Positions 13,801-25,800 of a stretch of 64,000 nt of DNA are shown piece by piece. The position numbers and the translations under genes are program-made. Positions within the stretch are counted from its first letter, which is position 1. Each line of letters starts with the position of its first letter. Below the pieces are notes generated by a model, which saw only the letters and a program-made list of their open reading frames with translations, had not been told where the DNA came from and ran no database searches. Source of the stretch: Megaustenia siamemsis (lineage: Eukaryota; Mollusca; Gastropoda; Stylommatophora; Ariophantidae); assembly GCA_032433765.1 (NCBI GenBank), contig JAVIAB010000051.1, forward strand, positions 80,312,244-80,376,243, in the 5' to 3' direction.

Positions 13801-16800
13801 AGATCTTATATTTAAAGTCTCATCTTTGATGTGCAGAAGCTGGTGTAATCTTATATTGAAAGATCTTATATTGAAAGTTTCATCTTTGATGTGCAGAAGC
13901 TGGTGTAATCTTATATTGAAAGATCTTATATTGAAAGTCTCATCTTTGATGTGCAGGAGCTTGTTTAATGTTATATGGAAAGTCGTCTTCAAGCTACTGA
14001 AACTAAATACTAAATCTCTTCTGAAAAGGAAAGTGATTCTCCAGAATATCAACAGGAGAAAGGTAATCATGCAGCAGATGTTTTAGCAATGGGAATCATC
14101 ACGATTATTTCTTCTTAACTGAAGGTAATCCAGATTAGAATTACAGTGATAAGAATTGTTGATGGCTACAAAGAGTAAGGTAATAAAAGCTTTGATGAGT
14201 TCTTCCACAATAAAAATGTGTCACAATTTGATCCAAAAAATAATAGAATAAGAGAAACATTTCTCCACACTCAATTTTGTTTAATATTAAATGTTCTCAT
14301 CTCTTTTTCTTTCATTCACTGTCTTTGTAGGCATTTGTAGAAAATTACCCACAGTTCAAGAAAATGTCAGGAACTGTATCAAAGCATGTAACAGTAGTGG
14401 GTGAGCTCTCCCGCCTTGTGGGAGCACATCTGTTGCTAGAAGTGTCTGAGACGGAACAGGAAATTGCTTGCCATGGAGACCATTCCGCACTTTTGCAGGT
14501 GAGATATGAAACCTATTATGGTAAAGTTATTAGATAATTTTGTAGTAAATTATCTTTTCAATTTTTACATTTTAAATTTTTAGATTCTTATAAATATATA
14601 GTGAAGGTAAATTCTTTACTGCTTAACTTTTACCAGACGGCAGGCCAATCTATTGTACATGTTTGTCAGCAATGCCAGAAATAGAGACTGTTTTTAATTC
14701 CACAACTTGCTCATTTTATAAAATACTTTTGTGTAAATTTTATATGTTGGAAAATTATTTGACCATTTACAGCACAGATCTTTAGGGACAACCATTGAGT
14801 TATTAGCAGGAGCTGTTGCTGCAGGTTTTATGTGCAGGAAGGATTTAAAACGGGAAGAAACAAATTATGATTTTTTTAGTGGATGGGATATAAATCTCTC
14901 ACATTAATAAATGAACAGATAAAATACAATCAGAACACCAGCAATAAAGTAAATGAATCACAATATAAACAGTGGGCAAGAGACTGACAACAATGTATAT
15001 AAATGTTCTTTTTCTTCATTTGAATATTATTATTTGTAGTTGGCAAGTTTGTTGCACTCCTTTATGGGCTGATCATAATGTTATTTTGTTTCAGCGCATT
15101 CGATCGCTGATAGCCAGTGACAAAGTTCGTCACATTGATATGCTGAGACTGGTTATGTTGTATGCCCTGCGTTATGAGAGCCACAGTAACAACGATGTTT
15201 CAGGTCTTGTTGAGACATTAAGACAAAGAGGGGTCTCAAGTGAACACCGAGCTGTAAGTTAAGCTAACTTCTTTAACATTTTATGTTTATGTTAATAGAT
15301 GATGAAAGCATTGCTCTGGTTGAGCACTCATGTCATGGTCCAAATTATATGTTCTTTTCCCAATGAGTATATATTCTAGTTGACCTAATGATAAAATTAA
15401 AGCCAAAGAATTTCCCATAACATATAATTTAGTAAGAGTGTGACATATTAAACTTAACCATACTGGGCTACTGCATTTGATGATGAGGAGGACAATGCTG
15501 TTCCTTGTCGTTATTACTTTCTCATCTCAATGAGTACAGTGAGACAACATTTTTACGTCTCATTTTTTTCTTCTTTATTTTTGTTGTAGCTATATAACAA
15601 CTCATTTTGTGAGTATTTATTTGATGGTGTTAGGTGTCCATTTTCATTGTTTAGCTTTCTTTTGATTTTTAAAGATTTATGTTCTGTTTTGTTTATTTTC
15701 ATCCTTGTTGAAACATTGGTTCTTTGTTTATCTTGTCTTGTTCACAAAGCTGAAACATTTTTGTCTTTTATCGTATCTAAACCAGCTTTACTGTGCCCTA
15801 CATGTTTATTCCCAGTGAGTCAGATGTACATTTTTTCAGCTAGTTTTGATTGGAAGTGTTAAGCTTTATTGCCAATCAGTGTGTTAACTACTACATCACT
15901 AATACTATCAAACTGGGTACTTGAAATGCAGAGTTTAGAAATGTAACAGTGAGGAAGAATTATGATGACTTCTTCACCTCCAAAATACTGTATATAGCCT
16001 ATTATTGTGAGTTTAAAATGTTTCATAACATTATGACATATAGGACTTTGTTTACAATTAACTGGCCACCTGGAAAGATTTAGTTAATTTTAAAAATAAA
16101 TTCAATTATCAGCTAGCTGACAATACAACTTATTTTTAGAGGCTCTTTTGCATATTTACAGAAGCAGATAGCTTTGATATTTCTACCAAAAAATGTTTCA
16201 CTTAGTTTATTAGTTATCAAAAGTGGCTTTGAATCAATTACGACAACTTAACTACTGTCAATCTCTCGTTGCAGAGATCTTACGTCCCTCCTTCGGAAAT
16301 TCTTGAAACAAAGTCTAGAGGGTGATAGTGTCACTGGGTAAAGTACTGTCTCCATATTCCATGCCCAGGCAGAGTAGGCAAAGTGAAATAAGAAAACCCT
16401 GTGGATCACTGGGCCTGACTTGTTCATTTTATGGCAGTGTGTGTTTGTCAAACATTGGTAGAATTAGCCATGAGAGAAGCTGCTTGACAAAAGCAAAACC
16501 TAAAAAAAATACACAATTGCCTCCACTAGACCGTCTGACAAGACGAAAAGGGCCATATAATATATAATGTATGTTTTTCTACAGATGGTGCAGGCTGTTT
16601 TGGATTACGGAGGAAGAAAAGGTAGAGGAAGTGATTTGTTTGGTATCCAGGATGCTGTGGCAATTACAAAAAGGCTGTTGAAAGGCTTGAAGGTTAGCTA
16701 TTATGGGGTTTCAATTATTGAGTTATTTGTAGTCTTTCATCATTGCACTTCAAACATGTCCATAGGTACTCATATCCCCTCCTTAGCATGTCCTGCAATG

Positions 16801-19800
16801 TCTAGTGACTGACAACTCCAGCTCTGATAAGTCCTCTTATGCGTCCACTAAGCCCCTTGTTTCTGGCTGTACCCATCTTTATTCCCTTTCATCCAATGGA
16901 GTGACACAGACTCATATTTGTCAAAGTCTTGTACTTTTCCTGCATCTCAGGAGGCATTAATAATGTCCGCCTGATCCATTGGTTGACAGTCTTCAATGAC
17001 TCCACAACTAGCTAGCCTATCCGCTCTTTTATTTCTCTGGACTCCCACATGTCCAGGGATGTAGACACATGGCTCTGCGTATCATTGACTTCTGCAGTGA
17101 CTCGACCCTCTATTTGCTTACAGAGCCCACCTCCACTTTTCTTATCAGCTTATCAAATCACTTAGTATGCAGTCATGAGTGTACTCTTGTAACTCCAATC
17201 AGAAGATGCTCTGGTCACTGCCATCACCTCCATAAATCAATTAAAAATTGTGTAGAAACATTTGTTGTTCTCTTTCCACTTATATCTTAGTAGGGAAAAC
17301 TGGAGTGTTCATGACAGTTGTGGTTTGCTTGATATAAATAGCTTGTTAAACCATTTGAGGAGGAGATATTTTTATCTTTTAGAATTTCATCTGTTTGTTA
17401 ATGCTTGCTGTGGGATCTGTGTGCTGCTAGTTGTTTTGTTCTCTTAACCATTTCATTTTAGTTTCTGGATGGACCTTAAAATTGGTGTTACACATACTCT
17501 TTTCTAAAATCTTTTTACACCTTCCCTTTCACTGTCCTTAATCTATATTCTGTATCTTCTTTCTAAACATTAAGTCCTCTTCAAAGACATCTCATTTAAT
17601 CATTAGTCAATACTTCTAAACCATGACAATACATAGAAAAAAAAACAGAGGTCATGTCCACCAGCAGAAGAAAAACAAAATTAAGAGAACTTAATTTTGC
17701 CAACAGTCTTCTGTTTTTTTATTCTTTGTATTGTTATGTATGTGTTTTTAAAAGTATACATTCTATTGTTAATAACGCCAGCATTAAAAATTAAAATGGA
17801 CACTAATCAACACATTTTTTGGGACATTAATGTTTGCCAGAAACTGTTTTTTTTTTTTGCCTCCTAAGAGAAAGGTGCCCAGTGTCCACACAACAAATTA
17901 TTAAAAAAAAACATTTTTGAAAGAGATTAATAACCAGTGAATTCAGTATATAGATTTATATGATTGCTGGTTCTTAAAGAACAATGAGGAAGTTCTCAAA
18001 GGGACCAACACAAAAAGTGAGTTCATATAAAGCATGAGAAAGAAACAATCAATATTTTTTTTTAGTACATCATAAGAAGAGGAAAGTTGCAATACTTGGA
18101 TATAACTGCAAAATACAGGGAATAAGAGATTATGGATGGTAAAAAGAGAAGACACTAGATAGCTTTGTGTTGTGGCATGGGAAACAGCCTATTTTGGATT
18201 TCTCTTGTTGTCTCATCTCAGCACCTGTTCAACATATGTAGTTCTTCTCTTTCTAATTGTAGATGAGATCATTGGTTGCATGGCTATTTCTCTTACCTCA
18301 ATATTAGTCTTGAATTCATTCCATCCCACACAGAGTATTTTTCTTAGGCATTAGCATGACTCATTGTAACACCACAAGATTCTATAACCATGGATGGTTT
18401 CCCCATCTAGAGTTGCCCCTAAGTGAGTCTTAGGGTAAGGTTGTCAGCCCTACGCCCAATGGCCTATGCAAGACGGAAAGTAAATACAGCCTCCATCTTA
18501 GAATGCACTGGAAGAAATAAATCTCAAGCCTTGGTGGCTGAGTTGTGGAAGGTAAAAGCACCAAGATGCGTAGAGATGTGAAGCTGCTGTAAAGCTGATG
18601 ATAATAGCAATACTATAAAAAAAGAAGAAAAAAATGGTATGGTGACAGCTTTACGTGGTAATGGACAAAACAAAAGTCGACGTTTCGGCCAAGTAGGCCT
18701 TCAGCTGATACTTTCGAATTCAGTGGTCAATTCTATGACCAGTTGAGTGGTGTAGCTATGGGAACTAAGATGGGCCCTAGTTATGCTTGCCTGTTCATGG
18801 GTTACCTTGAACATCAAATACTGAATTTGTACCGTGACCCCCTTCCACTTAAATACCTCCGGTACAAATGATGACGGTTTTGGGCTGACTGACTTGCCGG
18901 AAGATGACATCTCCAGGTTCATCGATTACATTGGCAACTTTCATAAATCCATCAAAATTACATCTTATATCTCTACCTCGTCCGTCACTTTTCTTGATCT
19001 GATCGTCTCCCTTGGTACCTCCAGCCTCCACACTTCCGTCTTCTATAAACCCACAGACGCCCACTGTTATCTTCTCTACACCTTGTCTTATCCATCTCAC
19101 TGCAGAGATTCCATTCCATATTCTCAATTATTACGACTTCGTCGTATCTGCCAGGATGATCACGATTTTCTCCAACAGGCTCACCTGATGTTAAGTTTCT
19201 TTAGGCGTCGTCTCTATCCTGATTTGGTTCTCCAATCTGCCTTTAAGCGAGCTCTCGATATTTCCCGTCCTGTGGCACTCACCCCATCCATCAACTGTTC
19301 CTCTGATAAGACCATATTCACCCTCACCTACCACCCCCACAACTTGGCTGCGGTGAGGATCCTTAACCGGTATCACTCCATTCTCCACTCAGTCCCACTA
19401 CCTGCCTACTTTTCAGTGATCCTCCTTTGGTAGCATTCAAACGCGAAAAACCACAAACACCTTGGGGTGTTTAATAAAGGAGGGGTTTATTTGTGTGTCA
19501 CGGAATATCATCTACGCCATAATATGTAAGCATTGCCAGATGACGTATGTGGGCGAAAGTGGACGACGCTTGAGTGACAGATTTTGTGAGCATCTTCGTG
19601 ATGTTGAGCAAAAAACTGGCAGCCCGGTGTCTGCCCATTTCAACTCCCCTGGTCATAGTGGTAAACCTGACATGCAAGTTACTGGCATTGTCTCTTGTCA
19701 CTCCAGCAATCGCAGCCTGTTCGCCCTTGAGAATCACCTCATTGCCCAGTTGGGTTCGCTGTCCCCCCAAGGTATGAACATATCACTCTCATACACATAG

Positions 19801-22800
19801 GACACCTACTACATATTTCTTACTTCCATGCGCTTCCGAACCTATACATGTAGATATATTTGTCTGCATGTGCATTGGCACATTTGGGCTTCTTTTGGTT
19901 TTTCTTTTGTGGGCTTTGTGGCAATATATATGCGGATTTATGCCTGTACATTTGTATTGTTATATACACATGTTTCTTTTTACACATTGGTTCGTGGTGC
20001 ACACACAGAGTTAGATTTGCATTTTAGATTGATACATATCCTGTACCCACCTCTACATATTTTTAAAACCCTTCCGTTCCGGCTTCTCGCTTGACTGCCT
20101 GGTCAGTGAGATTTATAGTCGGTCACCCTGCCTTCTCGTTTTAGTCCATTTGGAGGCTGACCACGCTCTGGAACACAGGGAAGTGACACTTTTTTAAATT
20201 TCCTTTCTTGAGTATCTAGCATATTGTAGTTAGATTTGTTTATATATCCTTATATATATATATATTGGGTTTGTTGTTTGTTGTTCCAGCTGACTTTTGT
20301 TTTGTCCATTACCACGTAAAGCTGTCACCATACCACTTTTTTTCTTCTTTTTTTTTTTTTTTGTTTTAGTATTGACTGAGTTGTTAGTGTGCTTACTTCC
20401 TTATCATAAGGGTCTGGGTTCAATTCCCAGAAGTGGCAGTTCTTATTTTTTGGACAAACTGGGTTCACCCATCCTCTTAAAGTGGATGCTAGAAAATTTT
20501 CTGGGAAATAAAGATGGCTTGGCATGATACAGCATCACCCAAAAATGTACAATGGTCATGGAAAAGTATGGTCACCAACACTGTATACTCCACATGCCAA
20601 GTAAGGTGTGGAGGGAACCTTTTTATTAACTAGTTAATTTACAATATCATTATCTTGCCACATAGCTATTTTGATGGTAGACTTGCTAGTTCACTAACTA
20701 AAGTGTGATCTTATCATCTTCTTCACTCAGAATATTGGGATATTCATCATCATCGAGTGCCATCTCCGCAATGAAGGTTGGCTACCATGGAGCGCCATTC
20801 TGCTCTGTCTCTTGCTTTGATGGTGCAGGTTGTCATAGGTTGATTGGGATATTGCTACCTAAATTATTATTGTAATAGTGTCCTAGTTCTTTCATAATAG
20901 TTTGCCTTTGCATTGAGCTTTCCTGTGTATAATATTCTCATTTAGACCACTTTGTGTGTGTCCACTGTCTTTCTGGTATTATTATTTCTGTACTGTTATC
21001 AGGGCGTTGAGAATGTCTACACACAGCACAAGCCTCTCATTTTCACACTGCTAGATCAACTTATTAAGGGAAAATTGAAGGAAGCCAGCTATCCATACTT
21101 GGGAACAGGACAGCTTAAAGACAGGTAACATGTTATAAAGTGTTATTTTGTTGGTATTTTTTGCATTCCCCCATATCTTTGTTCTGTGTTCTTGTTTCAT
21201 TTGCTTGGACATATTAGCATATATAGCTTTTATCATTTTCATTGAAGAAACTGAGATCTTGTTAACATGACAATGTTGCTTACAGTTATCATCATTATCA
21301 TCAAGTACCGGGCCTGCTGGCGTAGGTGATCATGTCTCTCCACAACTTTCGATCTCGGCAGCTATTTATCATTTCTGTTGTTGACCTTCTGCCAAGCCAT
21401 TCTCTTAAGCTGTCTGTTATTTTTTTTTCTTTGCTTCCCTCTATCTCTTCATCCCTCAATTTTTCCAGTTGTTACAATATATTCCAGTTGTTCTCTTCTC
21501 ATTACATGGCCAAAAAATGATGATTGTTTCTTCCTAATATTGGAAATTAGCTCTCTTTTTGCTTTGACCTCTCTCAAAACATCTTCATTACTCTTCTTAG
21601 CTGTCCGTGGTACTCTCAATATTTTTCTGGGTGAACCCCAGAGCCTTGTTGAGTGATGATGAATGAAAGAGCAGCAGTTGTGATTAGTTATGACTCGCAC
21701 ATCATATCATTCCTGATCTGCCTCAGTTTTTCAATTTTAGCAGGAAGGGTGCCATGATGGCAAACTCCAAATCTGAAAGACTAACATGACATGATGCTTA
21801 TGAAGAATGTTTGCAGCAGTACCTGACATGCATCAGCAAATTGCAGTTTCATCAACTGATAAATTTATTTTCAATAAGTTTCACCTCTTCATTACTGAAG
21901 AAAATAACGGTAGTGGAAAAATGTTCTTTTGGCGCATGTCTCTAGTTGGGAGCCGCGATAGCTCAGTGGTTAGTAAACTGGACTACAAAGGACAAGGGGT
22001 AGGGTTCGATCCCAACCGACGGCTTCCGGGTTCACCCAGCCTTAAATGGGTACCGGATTTTTTTCTGGGAAAGTAAAGCAGCACGGGCGTAATACCAACC
22101 ACATTGCCCCAAAAATCATGTACTGAAGGTCTGTAAAATATAGGGTCACTAATACCATATTTCCCTATACGCCACTTGGTGTGATTGGGGTACTTTACTT
22201 TTTTATGTCTCTAGTTGGCTATTTTTACGCTGTTACTGTGAAAGCATAATGCTAATTTTTACTCTGCTGTCATTTGTAGAACATTCTTTATGACTATTAA
22301 AATGATTGCAACCTTACAGAACAATTTTAAAGTACTTCAAATTTAATCACAATTTTAAGTTAATGTGAGCCTCTGAAAAATACAAATTTGAGACATTTTT
22401 TATATTTTTCTTTTATTTAATGTAAAAACATTTTTTTAAATACAGGTCTTCTACTATTTCCCAAACTTTATTTTAATTGAAAATGCAGTTTTCATGTTTA
22501 AAAAAAATGTCTTTACTATACTCATCATGCAAGCGTGTTTGCATGATTTTGCTTAGAAAATGGGGAATTTTAACATCCTAGCTATGTTTCTATACATAAA
22601 ATGTTGACAAACTGTGTTCCATTTAGATTGCATTCTGGTCTACTGCCATCTTTCACATTTTTGTAATGAAATCTGATTGGCCCCAAAAATAGATTGTAAG
22701 GAAACATATGTTACATAGAATTTTATGGTCATAATGGCAAAGTTGGAAATGTCATGGTTCATTGGCATAAACTGATCATTTGGTTATTTGGTCATGGAAG

Positions 22801-25800
22801 GCCCTGGTAACACTGCAAACGAATTAAAATCCATAATTGCTCAACCACCAGGGTGAGCGTAATCATCCAAATCTCATCTCCCAAACAAAGGAAGGTAACT
22901 GTAGTCCCCATCATAGCAGTCTCAGCACACGCCAAAAGACATAAGGCGAAACCGCGCAGAAAGTGAACACAGCCAACTGTTCCCTGTCATACGATATCAT
23001 CATTCATCGAAAGCAATTGGAATATCGAAACATGATCAAAACGGATGAGACACACAGCTCACGGTGTGCACAGAGCACTTAACTCAGTAGCTCCTGCAAC
23101 AAGCCGGACTTGGAATATGAGGAAACTGCAACAAGGAACACTTTTATGCATAGCCTTCAATTGTTCCTGCCGCCTATCCACCATATACTGGGAGTTCACG
23201 TCAGCTTGAAAATGATGATTGTCATATTTTAAAAAAATGTAGAGCGCTTGATGATGTTAGGCCATTGTTGTTGATTCCAATTCCGAACATATAGACACAC
23301 AGTTAGTCGTCAGATTATCCCCGTCGCACATCAAACAACCGACCGTAATATTAGTGTATGGCCGGTCTAGAGTCTAGGGATTTGCGATGATGTAGCACAC
23401 AAAAAATGTCGTACACACAATTTCGCTCCCTTTCAATTTCTGATTACTCTAGTAAAAGCAGCCTAGGACGAACAAAACACTGTGCAAATTCCGTTAAGAG
23501 ATAAAACTGCGGCTGACGAAGTAGTTTACATTGATAAGTAACATGGAAATAACTTGCGTCAAGGAATTCCAACAACGGCCATGAACAGCACCAATGTGAC
23601 GTAAAGCGCAGATCAAGTCTAGATGTTGGAAGGTCACATTCACAACACTTGATTTGTCAAAAAGGGACTGTTGCCGGCGTACAACATCGCTTTAGCGACG
23701 CAGATGTAATAAGAAGATCATCACTCTTTAACACAGAAAAGTACAACGGAGAACCGAAATTAATCATATCCTGAATGCACTTACTGCAGCGATCAAGAGA
23801 ACGTGACCTAGATCCCACCATCTTTACAATGGAAGTCCAAAAGCTGATCATATGACCCAGCATGCACAACAATGGTAACCTGCAAGCAACTCTTCTGAAA
23901 TATTTTACATTGATGAGCGCTTTAAATGAAGTATCACATTCTTAAATTACCAATTTATACAGCAAATTAATATAGAATCATCATCTAGTTAACTTTTTAT
24001 GCATTTAAAACTTTCAATTAAGTCAAAATATTCTCCTACTTTCCCGTGTGTTACTGGGGCCTCATTATGAGGGAGGTAAAGAATAGTGACACTGTGACCT
24101 TCCAGGCATGTCATAAGAGGTGACTAAGGAGGTTGATCGATGGCTTGACAAGCTGTCATTGTAAAAAGTATTGTTATGGAAACAGCGCCATAGATTTTAG
24201 AGCAGTGATCTCTGCAATATGTGCCATTTTGGCACGCAAGGTTTCTGTTTTTGAGATTGTGGTTCTGCCCTATGTGCCGTCTTTGGCTCGAAAGGACAAT
24301 AGATAGATTCTCCTACACTTTCTAAATTGAAAAAGAAAGTTATTTCTGGAACCATACAAGCAAAGCTATAGAATGGAATGACGTCACTGCAGGTGGAACA
24401 TTCCCATATCTGCTCAGTCCCTGTTTCAATAACCAACAAAATACTCATCATTATCATTCAGATTGTTCTTGTGAACATGTTGCGTTTTGGAAAAAGGTGC
24501 GCAACTCATGATGCACGCTTGTGGATTGTTGTAATGGTCATGGAGGGCAGCACAACCTTCATGTGCCCCATGCCAAATCAATGTAAACTTCATGATCAGC
24601 GAGTGTGTCCTAAGAATTACTGTCGCAACAATTGAAGTAGGCCTCCAATTCTGTGAAACACTTGATCCAACTCTAGTACAGCTGGTGGCAAGTTTGCAGT
24701 AGAACACAGATCATACATTCTCTGTCCCAGTGCAAAGTCGGGGCCTGGTATTGTTCCACATCAATCAAAGGACTGTCGCGCGCAGCACTATCTACATGGC
24801 AGTGCCACAACCATGTTGATTCAGTGGTCAGGTGAATCCGGTCCAACACTGTCTGTGCAAATGTAAATCTAAGCCAGAAAGAATTATCTAAAAACATATT
24901 GCAACAAAATACCACCAGTCCTGTGCCTGAATTGACTAGGTGTCCATCTTGGCCTGCCACACCAATTGAAAGTTCATACAAGCAAGAGTTAGGATTGATT
25001 CAATACTGTATGTGTTGAGACAATGTACAAATGCTGAGTCCAATTTTACTTGAAAAAAATTGTACAAATTTTAAGTTGTAGGAATAGAGGCTTACAATTA
25101 CCGTGGTTCCACTGTATATTCAAATAAACATAGTGGATGCATATAATGGGCATCCCTGGAAGAAAATCACTTTCTGATATGAGTGGCTATAGAGTTTTAG
25201 TCCTTTTATGATCTTTTCTTCCTCATTTGCCTTTCAAGGTGTGAGATAGTTTTGAAGTTGTTTGTTCTTTGGTTGGCCTTCTGCAGTAAAGTTTCTGGAT
25301 GTTTTTAGAATTCCGTCTTTCTATTTGTTAAAGAAATATCTTTTCAATCTGTTCTTTTCTTAGTTTTTATTAACCACTCTGTCTTCTACCTTTCAACTCT
25401 GTTTTTCTAGAGCATAATTGCTTCAGTAGACGCTTTCCAGGACTTCCTGTTTAGTGCTGTTCTCTTAAAATAGTTCAATATCTTCCCCATCATCTTCTCT
25501 GTTTTACCTGTCTTCTGTAAGTACATTTTGGTCTTCCATTTTTTCTCTTCTACTGAAGATTGCAAAAAAAGGTCCTACCATGTTATATTCTTTCTCACTT
25601 GACTTCCACAGTCTTATCCAACATCATCACCGTTGTCCTGTCTCGCTGTCCACACAGCTATGTGAACTGTGTTTGATTCTTTCTGTCTTAAAGCTTGGTT
25701 AAACCTTTTGATTTATTGTGTTCTGCTAATAAAAATGGCCAAAACATTCAAATTATTGTGTTGCTAATAATAATGCATATTTTTATGTGTATGCAATTTA

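Larger units (their letters stand above)
18617..20355 (+). mobile_element. Penelope-like element (PLE), defective, with inverted termini
   Basis: Order: inverted terminal segment (18617-18707); RT C-terminal part (18713-19433 in two frames, with [21 protein letters not shown] then [20 protein letters not shown]); GIY-YIG endonuclease ORF (19462-19800); 3' region; second terminal segment (20292-20355) in opposite orientation to the first. The frame breaks at the catalytic aspartate block (near 18865), and the RT N-terminus is absent. Known: PLEs pair an RT related to telomerase with a GIY-YIG nuclease. It lies in the intron between exons g and h. Confidence 0.92.

Noticed and set aside
12460..14086. 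Two overlapping open frames of about 530 codons, one per strand, encoding 15-residue repeats
   Set aside because: They follow from a 45-bp tandem unit lacking stops in those frames. They lie within a VPS45 intron and have no non-repeat domain, so they are not annotated as genes.
21950..22025. tRNA gene
   Set aside because: The tRNA-like A and B boxes belong to SINE1 heads, which continue into a shared ~180-bp body and have TSDs. No free-standing tRNA with a normal acceptor end was found.
24197..24981. Open frames of 85-102 codons suggesting a decayed transposase
   Set aside because: I could not find a catalytic motif or a family match. Left as unrecognised sequence.
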